Below, in pieces: positions 37,286 through 47,428 of a stretch of DNA of 64,000 nt; positions within the stretch are counted from its first letter, which is position 1; the number at the start of each line of letters is the position of its first letter. Under the pieces are notes generated by a model. It saw only the letters and a list, made by a program, of their open reading frames with translations. It was not told the origin of the DNA and made no database searches. The translations under genes were made by a program, and so were the position numbers. The stretch comes from Sva-07 sp963698565 (GTDB lineage Bacteria > Actinomycetota > Acidimicrobiia > Acidimicrobiales > Ilumatobacteraceae). The stretch spans positions 1-64,000 of the forward strand of contig CAVORH010000036.1 of assembly GCA_963698565.1 (NCBI GenBank), in the 5' to 3' direction.

Positions 37286-37939
37286 ATGCGCGTCCTCGTC
37301 GTCGAAGACGAAGTCCGCCAGGCCGACGCCCTACGGCGAGGACTGGAGGCCGAGGGGTTCGCCGTCGATGTCGCGGCGAACGGGACCGACGGGCTGTGGC
37401 TGGCAACCGAGCAGGCCTACGACGCGATCGTGCTCGACGTGATGCTGCCGGGCATCAACGGCTACCAGCTCTGCGCCGAGCTGCGTCGCCGTTCGATCGT
37501 CACGCCGATCCTGATGCTCACGGCGAAGGACGGCGAACTCGACGAGGCCGAGGCGCTCGAGACCGGTGCCGACGACTTCCTCTCCAAGCCGTTCTCCTAC
37601 ATCGTGCTGGTCGCTCGGCTGCGGGCGCTGATGCGACGCGGCGGTGCGCTGCAGCCGGTCGCCCTCGTCACCGGTGACGTCGAACTCGATGTCTCCCGGC
37701 GTGCGTGTCGGGTGGCCGGCGACGACGTCAGCCTGACCGCTCGCGAGTTCTCGATCCTCGAGTACCTGCTCCGTCGTCGAGGTGAGGTCGTCCCGAAACG
37801 GGAGATCGTCGAACACGTGTGGGACTTCGCCTACGACGGCGAGGACAACGTCGTCGAGGTGCACGTCTCGGCGTTGCGCCGCAAGCTCGGTGCCGAGGTC
37901 ATCGAGACCATCCGCGGTGGCGGCTATCGGGTCGGGTGA
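37286..37939 (+). CDS. OmpR/PhoB-family response regulator
   Basis: 217 residues. The receiver domain has acidic pair VVEDE at the N-terminus, phosphoacceptor D51 (IVLDVMLPG), T79 region LMLTAKDG and K101 (LSKPF). The winged-helix output domain follows (LDVSRRACRVAGDDVSLTAR; FSILEYLLRRRGEVVPKREI; VEVHVSALRRKLG; TIRGGGYRVG). The histidine kinase gene begins two bases after its stop, so they form a sensor-regulator operon. Autoregulation through the upstream CTGAAG box is likely but inferred. Confidence 0.92.
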   Translation: MRVLVVEDEVRQADALRRGLEAEGFAVDVAANGTDGLWLATEQAYDAIVLDVMLPGINGYQLCAELRRRSIVTPILMLTAKDGELDEAEALETGADDFLSKPFSYIVLVARLRALMRRGGALQPVALVTGDVELDVSRRACRVAGDDVSLTAREFSILEYLLRRRGEVVPKREIVEHVWDFAYDGEDNVVEVHVSALRRKLGAEVIETIRGGGYRVG

Positions 37940-37941
37940 CG

Positions 37942-39315
37942 ATGTCGAGGCCCTGGACCATGTCGGTGTCCCGCCGGGTTCCGTTGAGATGGAAGATCAC
38001 GATCGGAGCCACCGCGATCGTCGCCGTGGCCTTCGTGATCCTGTCGCTGGCCGTGACCGGTCTGCTCCGGCGGTCGATCGCCGACGACACCGAGTCGTTG
38101 CTGATCACCCGCGTCGATGCGGTCGAGCAGTTGATCGTTCGTGATGACCTTCCGGCGGTGCTCGAGTCGACCGGTCGCGAGGTCGGCCAGATCCAGGTGA
38201 TCGACGCCTCGGGTGCCATCGTCTCGCGTACCCCGGGCCTCGCGGCCACGACCCGTTTCGACGTCATGCCACCGCCACCGGCGACCTCCGATGTCAAGGC
38301 GACCGTCGGCGGTGCATCGATCGACGACGATCCGGACGAGGACTACCGCGTCGTGGCGCGCACGGTGCCCGCCGAGCCGAGCGACCTCACCATCTATGCC
38401 GTCACGTCCCTCGACCCGGCTCGCCGTGCCGAGGGGTACCTTCGCGAACGGCTGCTGCTCGTGTCGCCGGTGCTGGTGCTCGTCGTCGGTTTCGTGGTGT
38501 TCCGCGTGGTGGCCCGGGCCCTGGCGCCGGTCGATGCGATGCGCGCCGAAGTCGACCGCATCGAGGTGACCGACCTGTCGATTCGCGTGTCGACGGAGGA
38601 GCGTGACGAGGAGATCACCAAGCTCGGACGAACACTGAACCGGTTGCTGAGCCGGCTGGAGTCCGCGGCGGCGCGCCAGCAACTGTTCGCCGCTGCGGCG
38701 TCGCACGAATTGCGCAGTCCACTCTCGGCGATCAGGACCGAGCTGGAGGTCGCCCTGCAGTACCCGGACCGCACCGACTGGGAACGCACGGCGACGGACT
38801 CGCTGATCGAGGTCGACCGTCTCGAACGGCTCGCTCAGGATCTGCGGGTGCTCACCAACAGCACCTCGGTGAGGTCGGCCACGGCATCGGCCGATCTCCG
38901 TGCGATCGCCGTCTCGGAGCTGCATCGTCGCGTCTCGCGGCACGAACTCGTCGATGCCACCGGTGTCGAGCCCGCCTGGGTGGTCGGTGAACCCGACGCC
39001 ATCGTGCAGGTCGTTCGGAACCTGCTGGACAATGCGGAGCGCCATGCGTCGTCGAAGATCGAGGTGACGCTGAGCGATGGTCACACGCTGCGCGTCTCGA
39101 ACGACGGCCCGGCGATCGCCGAGGCCGACCGTGAACGGATCTTCGAACCGTTCACGCGCCTCGACGAAGCCCGAGCGTTGGATGTCGGTGGGTCGGGCCT
39201 CGGGCTGGCGATCGTCCGCAACATCCTGCGTTCGATGGGCGGGTCGATCAGCGTCGAGCCGCTCACCGACGGGGTGTGCTTCGTCGTCGACTTCCAGCCC
39301 CGCCCACCCAAATGA
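37942..39315 (+). CDS. Membrane-bound sensor histidine kinase
   Basis: 457 residues. Two membrane helices (ITIGATAIVAVAFVILSLAV at ~19-38 and LLLVSPVLVLVVGFVVFRVV at ~171-190) enclose a ~130-residue sensor domain. A HAMP segment (ARALAPVDAMRAEVDRIEV) follows, then the dimerisation/phosphoacceptor H-box with H255 (ASHELRSPLSAIRTELEV). The N box VVRNLLDNAERHA, G1 box VSNDGPAI, F box RIFEPFTRLDEA and G2 box GGSGLGLAIVRNI follow in order. The signal is unknown. Its stop lies inside the palindrome at 39,311. Confidence 0.92.
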   Translation: MSRPWTMSVSRRVPLRWKITIGATAIVAVAFVILSLAVTGLLRRSIADDTESLLITRVDAVEQLIVRDDLPAVLESTGREVGQIQVIDASGAIVSRTPGLAATTRFDVMPPPPATSDVKATVGGASIDDDPDEDYRVVARTVPAEPSDLTIYAVTSLDPARRAEGYLRERLLLVSPVLVLVVGFVVFRVVARALAPVDAMRAEVDRIEVTDLSIRVSTEERDEEITKLGRTLNRLLSRLESAAARQQLFAAAASHELRSPLSAIRTELEVALQYPDRTDWERTATDSLIEVDRLERLAQDLRVLTNSTSVRSATASADLRAIAVSELHRRVSRHELVDATGVEPAWVVGEPDAIVQVVRNLLDNAERHASSKIEVTLSDGHTLRVSNDGPAIAEADRERIFEPFTRLDEARALDVGGSGLGLAIVRNILRSMGGSISVEPLTDGVCFVVDFQPRPPK

Positions 39316-39342
39316 GACGAGGGGTCAGACCCCACGTCTCAT

Positions 39343-39343
<1 letters not shown>
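39311..39343. repeat. 33-base palindrome, copy 2 of the GTC-N-GAC family, between convergent genes
   Basis: Arms AATGAGACGAGGGGTC and GACCCCACGTCTCATT surround a single A with one mismatch. It differs from copy 1 at a single base. It lies exactly between the convergent kinase and beta-oxidation genes and contains or touches both stop codons, fitting a bidirectional terminator. Confidence 0.75.
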
Positions 39344-41451
<2,108 letters not shown>

Positions 41452-41494
41452 GCCGTCAGTCAAGCACCCCGCCCCCACCCGGCCCGATTCCGAC

Positions 41495-41527
41495 CGTTAC
41501 GCCAGGGGTCAGACCCCCGGCGTAACG
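41495..41527. repeat. 33-base palindrome, copy 3 of the GTC-N-GAC family
   Basis: Arms CGTTACGCCAGGGGTC and GACCCCCGGCGTAACG surround a single A with one mismatch. The inner 13 bases GGGGTCAGACCCC match copies 1 and 2, but the outer nine bases of each arm differ and have changed together so that pairing is kept. It lies just beyond the stop of the minus-strand SDR gene and upstream of the beta-oxidation gene. Confidence 0.75.
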
Positions 41528-41533
41528 CTCCCA

Positions 41534-42382
41534 TCAGGGGGCGATCGCGTTGCCGGGGAGGTTGCCGTCGGGGTGGAGGGCGCTCTGGAAGCGGCGCATG
41601 CCGGCGAGCCAGCGGTCGCGGTCGGTCGCCTTGCGTTCGACGTAGGTCGCGACTTCGGGGTGCGGGAGGATCAGGAACTGTTCGTCGCGGATCGCCTGCA
41701 GGCACAGCTGCGCGACGTCGGCCGGGTCGAGCACGCCGTCGCCGCTCGCGACACCGCCCTCGAATCCCTGGTCGTCGGCACCGTCGGCCTGCGCAGCCAT
41801 CGAGTTCTGCGGGCTGTTGCGCACGATGTTGGTGGCCACGGCCTGCGGGCACAGCACCGAGAATCGGATGCCCTGGTGGTGGTGCGAGATCGACAACCAC
41901 TCGGCGAGCGAGATCGCCGCGGCCTTGGTCATCGAGTACGCCATCGAACCGATCTGGGTGAGCAACCCGGCGGCCGACGCCGTGCTCAGGATGTAGCCCT
42001 CGCCGCGGGCGATCATCGACGGCAGCACCGCTCGGGCGGCGTAGATGTGGGCCATGCAGTGCACCTCCCACATCGTCTGGATCGCCTCGTTGGTGTCCTC
42101 GAGGCCGGCCGCGGTGACGAAGCCGGCGTTCGACACGAACAGATCGATCGGACCGTGCGAGTCGAGCGTCGACTCGACCATCTCGATGATCGCGGACTCG
42201 TCACGGACGTCGATCGCCACGGCGGTGCCGCCGATCTCGGACGCGACGCGTTCGGCCTCGGTGCCGTTGAGGTCGGCGACCACCACATGACGCGCCCCGG
42301 CGGCATGGGCGGCGCGGGCGATGGCTTCGCCGATGCCCGAGCCGGCTCCGGTGACGACGACGACTCGATCCGTGAGTTCCAT
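41534..42382 (-). CDS. Short-chain dehydrogenase/reductase
   Basis: 282 residues. VVVVTGAGSGIGEAIARAA is the cofactor motif and HVVVADLNG places an Asp after strand 2, favouring NAD. The rest includes LFVSNAGFVTAAG, and the catalytic set lies in YILSTASAAGLLTQIGSMAY then SMTKAAAISLAEWL. The C-terminal extension (EVATYVERKATDRDRWLAG) is typical of actinobacterial SDRs of lipid/steroid or acyl metabolism. Substrate unknown. It is downstream of the ABC importer genes in opposite logic but on the same strand, with 27 bases between. Confidence 0.8.
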   Translation of the reverse strand: MELTDRVVVVTGAGSGIGEAIARAAHAAGARHVVVADLNGTEAERVASEIGGTAVAIDVRDESAIIEMVESTLDSHGPIDLFVSNAGFVTAAGLEDTNEAIQTMWEVHCMAHIYAARAVLPSMIARGEGYILSTASAAGLLTQIGSMAYSMTKAAAISLAEWLSISHHHQGIRFSVLCPQAVATNIVRNSPQNSMAAQADGADDQGFEGGVASGDGVLDPADVAQLCLQAIRDEQFLILPHPEVATYVERKATDRDRWLAGMRRFQSALHPDGNLPGNAIAP

Positions 42383-42409
42383 GCGCGGAACCGTAGACCG
42401 CCGGCCTGA

Positions 42410-43492
42410 TCAGACGGGAAGGCGGTGCAACGGGTGGCCGGCATCGACCACGACCGTGCAGGCGTCGCCGACACCCAGTGGTGACCTGCCAGGGCCCCCG
42501 GCGAGGTCGACGTCGACATGCGAGCCGTCGGGGCGACGCACGGTGTAGCGCCAGGCCGACCCGAGGTACCGGCGGGCGACGATCTCGTCGTCACCGGCGT
42601 CGCGGGCGAGCGTCAGGTCGTGCGGTCGGGCCATCATCGCCATGCCGGGTTCGTCGGGATCGGGCAGGAACGAGGCCTCGCCGAGGAACGTGGCGACGAA
42701 CCGGTCGCTCGGCCGCTCGTACACCTCGTCGGGCCGGTCGATCTGCAGCATCCGGCCGCTCGACATCACCGCCACCCGATCGCCGAGTGCCAGGGCCTCC
42801 TCCCGATCGTGGGTCACGAGTACTGCCGCTGCGTTCCGCCGGCGCAACGCCTCGATCACATCGGTGCGGACGTCGTCGCGCAGCGACGGGTCGAGGCTGG
42901 CGAACGGTTCGTCGAGCAGGACGACCGCAGGGTCGGGCGCGAGCGCTCGCGCCAGCGCGATGCGCTGCTGTTCACCACCGGACAGCTCGTGCGGGTACCG
43001 CTTGGCGACGCCTGGCAGGCGCACGAGTTCGAGCAGTTCGTCGACGCGCCGCGCACGAGCTGCCCGGTCGAGATGGGTGAGCCCGAACGCGATGTTCTGG
43101 TCGACGCGCCGGTGGGGGAACAGTGCATGGTCCTGGAACACGAGGCCGATGCGTCGCTTCTCGGGTGGGAGTGCCGTGACGTCGCTGCCGTCGAGGATCA
43201 CGCGGCCGGCGGCGACCGGGTCGAGTCCGGCGATCGCCCGCAGGAGCGACGACTTCCCGCACCCGCTGGGCCCGACGATCACGACGAGTTCGCCGTCGGC
43301 GACCTCGAACGACACCCGATCGACGACGTCTCGCCCGGCGATGCGCCGCGTCACGCCGCTCACCGTCAACGCGGCACGTGGCTGGTCGAGCGTGGCATCC
43401 ATCGAGGTGGGCACGGTAGCGGTCGTCGCCCCGCGCCGGGACGTGTCGGCCGCGACATCGGGCATCACGGAGGCCGAGGTGGACGGGCTCAC
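42410..43492 (-). CDS. Fe(III)-type ABC importer ATPase (FbpC-like)
   Basis: About 360 residues from GTG 43492, which overlaps the permease stop by GTGA. A ~45-residue low-complexity lead precedes the nucleotide-binding domain. Walker A is IVGPSGCGKSSLLRAIAG, Q-loop VFQDHALFPHR, signature LSGGEQQRIALARALAPD, Walker B VVLLDEPFASLDPS, H-loop AVLVTHDREEALAL. A C-terminal TOBE-like domain follows (ARRYLGSAWRYTVRRPDG). An internal ATG near 43,465 is an alternative start. Last gene of the importer operon. Confidence 0.85.
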   Translation of the reverse strand: MSPSTSASVMPDVAADTSRRGATTATVPTSMDATLDQPRAALTVSGVTRRIAGRDVVDRVSFEVADGELVVIVGPSGCGKSSLLRAIAGLDPVAAGRVILDGSDVTALPPEKRRIGLVFQDHALFPHRRVDQNIAFGLTHLDRAARARRVDELLELVRLPGVAKRYPHELSGGEQQRIALARALAPDPAVVLLDEPFASLDPSLRDDVRTDVIEALRRRNAAAVLVTHDREEALALGDRVAVMSSGRMLQIDRPDEVYERPSDRFVATFLGEASFLPDPDEPGMAMMARPHDLTLARDAGDDEIVARRYLGSAWRYTVRRPDGSHVDVDLAGGPGRSPLGVGDACTVVVDAGHPLHRLPV

Positions 43493-45150
43493 GAGACCGT
43501 CTCCGCCCCGTGTTCCAACGTCCACAACAGCGCAGCAACGAGCACCATCCCCACGGCCACGATCGCCAGCGACGGCACGGCGGCCTGCACCCACAGGCTC
43601 TCGGAGGTGGCCTGCCACACCCAGATCGGCAGGGTCTCGGTGCCGAAGGGTCGCAGCAGCAGTGTGATCGGCAGCTCCTTCAGCGTGTCGATCGCGACGA
43701 GGACCGACGCGGCGATGATGCCCGCCCCGGCGAGTGGGAGTTCGATCCGAGTGGCCACCCGGAAACGTCCTGCGCCGAGGGTGCGGGCGCTCGCCACCAC
43801 CGACGGCGACACCTTGCCGATGCTCGACTCGATGCCCTGGTAGGCAACGGCGAGGAAGCGCACGACGAGGGCGTAGATCAGTCCGACGAACGAACCGACG
43901 AGGAGCCACCCGTCGGGCAGCCAGCCGGTGCGGTCGATCGCCGCGAGGGTGACCAGGACACCGATGGCAACGACGGGCCCAGGCACGGTGTAGCCGAGGG
44001 TGGCCAAGCGGCCGAGCAGCGATCCGCCCCGGCGGCGTCGGTTCAGTCCGGCCACCAGCAGCAGGCCGAGCGCCAGACACGAGAGCGTGGCCACGGCAGC
44101 GACCCGCAGTGACGACATCAGGTGGAAGCCGAGGTCGCCCGCCACGGTGGCGGTCTGGTCGGTGCGACGGGCCTCGAGCGCCCAGGTGATCAGCCGGTAG
44201 ACGGGCAGGGCGACGGCCAGCGTGAACATCGCCCACCCGATCGTGGACGCGCCGACGGCGCGAAGGCCGCGGAGCCGCTCGACCTGGAGGCCCGTCCGCG
44301 AACCCGACTGGGTGAAGCGGGCACGTCCGCGCGCCAGGCGTTCCATCGCGATCAGGACGATGGCGATGCCGATCAACAGCACGGAGAGCTCAGCGGCGGC
44401 GTTGCGGTTGCCGGTCCCGAACCAGACCCGCAGGACACCGTCGGCGATGGTCGACACGTTGAACAGGCGAACGGTGCCGACGTCGGTGAGCACCTCCATC
44501 CCGACGAGGGCCGCCCCACCGGCGAGCGAGGGTCGGGCCATCGGCAGCACGACGCGCCAGAAGGCTTGCGTGCGGCTGCACCCCAGGCTTCGGGCGACGT
44601 CGATCGCTCGTTGCGACTGCTCGCGGAACGCGGCCCGGGCGAAGAGATAGACGTACGGATACAGCGTGATCGTGAGCACCAGCGCGCACAGCCAGATCGA
44701 CCGCACACTGCGGGCGCCGAGTGGCTCCTGCAGGGTGTCGAGCCAGACGAAGCCGAGCACATAGCCGGGGATCGCGAGCGGCGTGACCAGCAGCCAACCG
44801 AGCAGGCGTCGCCCCGGGAACTGGTAGGCGGTCACCAGCCAGGCGAGTGAGGTGCCCAGCACGAGCGTGCCGACGAGCACCGCCGCCAGGAGCGTCGCCG
44901 TGTCGCGGATCATGCCGGGCAGTCGGGTGGCCCACAGCTCCTCCCACACCTCGGTGCTCGGCTGGACGATCGACCAGACGATCACCAGCACCGGAACGGA
45001 GACCGCGACGGCGACGGCGGAGATCACCGCGGTCGAGGTCGACGACCTCGCTCCTCGGGCGAGCACCGACCCCTTCGCCGCGCTCGCCGCGTCGGATCCG
45101 CTCAGGTCTCCGGGTGCGAGGTCGGCGGCGTCGGTGATCGTGCTGGTCAT
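43489..45150 (-). CDS. Fe(III)-type ABC importer permease (FbpB-like, two fused domains)
   Basis: 553 residues with about twelve membrane helices and two EAA-type loops, so a single chain forms the whole channel as in SfuB/FbpB. The loops read AIDVARSLGCSRTQAFWRVV and VVASARTLGAGRFRVATRIE. Conserved stretches LVTPLAIPGYVLGFVWLDTL and YTVPGPVVAIGVLVTLAAI line the membrane part. It lies between the binding-protein gene (15-base gap) and the ATPase gene (GTGA overlap). Confidence 0.87.
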   Translation of the reverse strand: MTSTITDAADLAPGDLSGSDAASAAKGSVLARGARSSTSTAVISAVAVAVSVPVLVIVWSIVQPSTEVWEELWATRLPGMIRDTATLLAAVLVGTLVLGTSLAWLVTAYQFPGRRLLGWLLVTPLAIPGYVLGFVWLDTLQEPLGARSVRSIWLCALVLTITLYPYVYLFARAAFREQSQRAIDVARSLGCSRTQAFWRVVLPMARPSLAGGAALVGMEVLTDVGTVRLFNVSTIADGVLRVWFGTGNRNAAAELSVLLIGIAIVLIAMERLARGRARFTQSGSRTGLQVERLRGLRAVGASTIGWAMFTLAVALPVYRLITWALEARRTDQTATVAGDLGFHLMSSLRVAAVATLSCLALGLLLVAGLNRRRRGGSLLGRLATLGYTVPGPVVAIGVLVTLAAIDRTGWLPDGWLLVGSFVGLIYALVVRFLAVAYQGIESSIGKVSPSVVASARTLGAGRFRVATRIELPLAGAGIIAASVLVAIDTLKELPITLLLRPFGTETLPIWVWQATSESLWVQAAVPSLAIVAVGMVLVAALLWTLEHGAETVS

Positions 45151-45165
45151 CTGAACAGCGTCAGC

Positions 45166-46239
45166 TCACTCGTAGCCGGCGGCGCTGAGCACCGCGACGG
45201 CAGCGGGCTGGTTCGCGCCGAGCTGGCGCACCGCCGCCAGATCGGCCGTGAACTCGCCGAACCCGGCGATGAGCTCGTTCGGCTCGACGGTCGGGTCGGC
45301 CGGGTACTCGAAGTTGGCGTCGGCGAACTGCTGCTGCCCGTCGGTGGCGAGCCACTCGATCAACGCCAGTGCCCCCGCGGGGTTCGGGGCGTTGGCGGTG
45401 ACCGCGGCGGTGCTCACGTTGACGTGGGCGCCTCGGCCGTCCTGGTCGGGCCAGACGATCTCGACGGGGAAGTCCGGGTTCTCGGTGAGCAGGCGCCCCA
45501 GGTAGTACGTGTTGGCGATCGCCACGTCGCACTCACCGTCGGCGACCGCGTTGTAGATGTCGGTGTCGCTGTTGATGTACAGCGGATCGTTGTCGACCCA
45601 CGACTGCACGATCTCGGTGGCGCGCTCCTCGCCTTCGGCGATGATCAGGCCGGCGACCAGCGACTGGGTGTACGGATGCGTGCTGGGGCGGAGGCACAGC
45701 TTGCCCTTCCACTGCGGATCGCCGACTTCGGCGTACGTGGTCGGCGGGTTCTCGACCCGTTCGGTGCTCGCGACGATCACCCGGAGGCGTTGGCTGAGGG
45801 CGAACCAGTCGTTGTTCTCGCTGCGGAGTTCCTCGGGGATGGTCTCGGTGAGCACGTCACTCTCGACGCTCGCCAGGATGCCGGCGTCGGCGGAGAGTTC
45901 GATGTTGGCTGCGTCTGCGGTCATCACCACATCGGCGGGGGTGTTCGCTCCCTCGGCGATGAGCCGCTCACGCAGCTCGGGGTCGTTGCCGGTCGTGAAG
46001 CGCACCTCGATGCCGGTGTCGGCGGTGAACTGGTCGAACACGTCCTCGATGCCGTAGTGGCGCCCGGTGTACACGGTGATCGTGCCGCCCGAGTCGGCGG
46101 TGTCGCCGTCGGCGGTGGTGGGGGTGGTCGGCGTGTCCGTGGCAGTGTTGCCCGAGTCACCGTCACTGCCGCAGGCGCTCAGGACGAGGGCGCCCACCAG
46201 CAGGCCTCCCAACAGGTATCGAGACTGCTTCCGGTTCAT
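45166..46239 (-). CDS. Fe(III)-binding ABC lipoprotein (FbpA/FutA-like)
   Basis: 357 residues. The signal peptide ends at the lipobox LVLSAC (Cys 23), followed by an Asp/Thr-rich linker. The mature protein begins ITVYTGRHYGIEDVFDQFTA, the characteristic first strand of ferric-binding proteins with its YTGRHY motif. The paired tyrosines that coordinate iron are in AIANTYYLGRLL. PQWKGKLCLRPSTHPYTQSL is also typical. It leads the importer operon (binding protein - permease - ATPase). An IdeR/DtxR-like box touches the start codon, so iron repression is likely. Confidence 0.88.
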   Translation of the reverse strand: MNRKQSRYLLGGLLVGALVLSACGSDGDSGNTATDTPTTPTTADGDTADSGGTITVYTGRHYGIEDVFDQFTADTGIEVRFTTGNDPELRERLIAEGANTPADVVMTADAANIELSADAGILASVESDVLTETIPEELRSENNDWFALSQRLRVIVASTERVENPPTTYAEVGDPQWKGKLCLRPSTHPYTQSLVAGLIIAEGEERATEIVQSWVDNDPLYINSDTDIYNAVADGECDVAIANTYYLGRLLTENPDFPVEIVWPDQDGRGAHVNVSTAAVTANAPNPAGALALIEWLATDGQQQFADANFEYPADPTVEPNELIAGFGEFTADLAAVRQLGANQPAAVAVLSAAGYE

Positions 46240-46255
46240 AGTTAGGCAACCCTAA
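46237..46255 (-). promoter_or_regulatory. IdeR/DtxR-like iron box overlapping the fbpA-like start codon
   Basis: Read on the minus strand, TTAGGGTTGCCTAACTATG matches the DtxR/IdeR consensus TTAGGTTAGCCTAACCTAA at 13 of 19 positions, including both inner half-sites. The ATG is inside its right edge and no Shine-Dalgarno sequence fits before it. TAGGGT about ten bases upstream could be the -10 of a leaderless promoter. Confidence 0.6.
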
Positions 46256-46335
46256 CAACGGTGGCGAAGGACACGCAACCCGCCGATGGCGGGGCAGGTG
46301 CTCCGTTGTGGAACTGGCAGGGGGCTCGCAATCTC

Positions 46336-46353
46336 GATACCCAGGGGGGTATC
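46336..46353. promoter_or_regulatory. CsoR/CstR-like operator upstream of the DUF2892 gene
   Basis: GATACCC and GGGTATC form a perfect inverted repeat around AGGG, giving the TACC-G-tract-GGTA shape of operators bound by the CsoR/RcnR/CstR family. It ends eight bases before the DUF2892 start codon. No csoR-like gene is in the window. Confidence 0.5.
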
Positions 46354-46361
46354 ATGCACGC

Positions 46362-46607
46362 ATGCGCTTCCTCTCGTTCATGAACACCCCCACCGGCCGT
46401 GCGATTCGGGTCGCGGGCGGCGTCGTCCTCATCGCCGCCGGCATCGTGATCGGCGGAGCCCCCGGCACGGCGCTCGCCGTCTTCGCACTCCTGCCGATCG
46501 CCACCGGCGTGTTCGGTGTGTGCCCGATCAACCCGATCTTCGGCCAACCGATGAAGGCCTGCTCGATCCCGGAGTCGCGTCGCGGGTCGACCTCGTCAGC
46601 GGTCTGA
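46362..46607 (+). CDS. DUF2892-family small inner-membrane protein
   Basis: 81 residues. MNTPTGRAIRVAGGVVLIAA then GIVIGGAPGTALAVFALLPI form two helices, and TGVFGVCPINPIFGQPMKAC is the family's CPxxxxxG ending. The family often accompanies rhodaneses and persulfide metabolism. ATG 46362 is the methionine right after the operator-like palindrome; no good ribosome site is seen, so a leaderless or weakly translated message is possible. Function unknown; a role in sulfane-sulfur or copper response is inferred from the operator only. Confidence 0.7.
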   Translation: MRFLSFMNTPTGRAIRVAGGVVLIAAGIVIGGAPGTALAVFALLPIATGVFGVCPINPIFGQPMKACSIPESRRGSTSSAV

Positions 46608-46632
46608 ACCGCCGCCGGCCTACGCTGCGGAG

Positions 46633-47394
46633 ATGCGGAGGCCGTACGCCCACGTCGGGGTGATCGGCGCGATGCCCGAAGAGGTGCAGCGCCTCCACGA
46701 ACTGCTCGTCGACGAGTCGATCACCGAACACCTGGGCCGGCGCTTCCACAGCGGCGTGCTCGGGGAACAGCGCGTGACGCTGGTCCAGTCCCGGATCGGC
46801 AAGGTGGCGGCTGCCGTGACGACACTCACGCTGCTCCGTGAGTTCGACGTCGACGCGGTCGTGTTCACCGGCATCGCCGGCGCGCTCGCCGACGAGCTCC
46901 GCGTGGGTGACCTGGTCGTGGCCGCAGAGCTGATCCAACACGATCTGCAGGGTCCACCGTCGATGTTCGCGCGAGGCGAGATCCCGTTGTCCGGTGTCGT
47001 CGAGATCCGAACCGACGCCGACCTCACCGAGCGGGCGCTACGTGCCTCTCGTGCCTTCGTCGCCGACATCGACACGGTGATGAGCGAACCACAGCGCAGC
47101 GAGCTGGGGATCGGACGCCCGAGCGTCCACGTCGGCCAGATCGCGACCGGCGACGAGTTCATCGAGCACGATCTGAAAGCGATCGTGCGGTCGCGCACTC
47201 CTGACGCCCTGTGCGTCGACATGGAGAGTGCGGCCGTTGCGCAGGTGTGCCTCGAACACGGTGGTGTTCCGTTGTGCGTGATCCGGTCGATCTCCGATCT
47301 GGCCAGCGGTACCGCGTCGCTCGACTTCCCGGTCTTCCTCGAGCAGCTCGCGCAGCACTACTCCGCCGAGATCCTCACCCGCATGTTCGCGTGA
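46633..47394 (+). CDS. mtnN: 5'-Methylthioadenosine/S-adenosylhomocysteine nucleosidase
   Basis: 253 residues. Cleaves MTA or SAH to adenine and a ribosyl thiol, in methionine salvage and SAM recycling. The N-terminal GVIGAMPEEVQRL carries the catalytic-base glutamate, VVFTGIAGALADELRVGDLV the phosphate/ribose loop, LCVDMESAAVAQVCLEHGG the substrate-binding ME motif and RSISDLASG the catalytic Asp. It starts at ATG 46633, 25 bases after the DUF2892 stop. The stop codon is the outer edge of the 47,392 palindrome. Confidence 0.88.
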   Translation: MRRPYAHVGVIGAMPEEVQRLHELLVDESITEHLGRRFHSGVLGEQRVTLVQSRIGKVAAAVTTLTLLREFDVDAVVFTGIAGALADELRVGDLVVAAELIQHDLQGPPSMFARGEIPLSGVVEIRTDADLTERALRASRAFVADIDTVMSEPQRSELGIGRPSVHVGQIATGDEFIEHDLKAIVRSRTPDALCVDMESAAVAQVCLEHGGVPLCVIRSISDLASGTASLDFPVFLEQLAQHYSAEILTRMFA

Positions 47395-47428
47395 CGTACA
47401 CGACGTGTCGGACGCGTCGTGTACGTCA
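47392..47428. repeat. 37-base palindrome holding the stop codons of two convergent genes
   Basis: TGACGTACACGACG (47392-47405) pairs perfectly with CGTCGTGTACGTCA (47415-47428). With the inner bases included, the whole is an 18+1+18 palindrome with one mismatch and a GTC-G-GAC centre, like the 33-base copies elsewhere. The first three bases are the mtnN stop and the last three the stop of the oxidoreductase on the other strand. Probably a bidirectional terminator. Confidence 0.7.
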
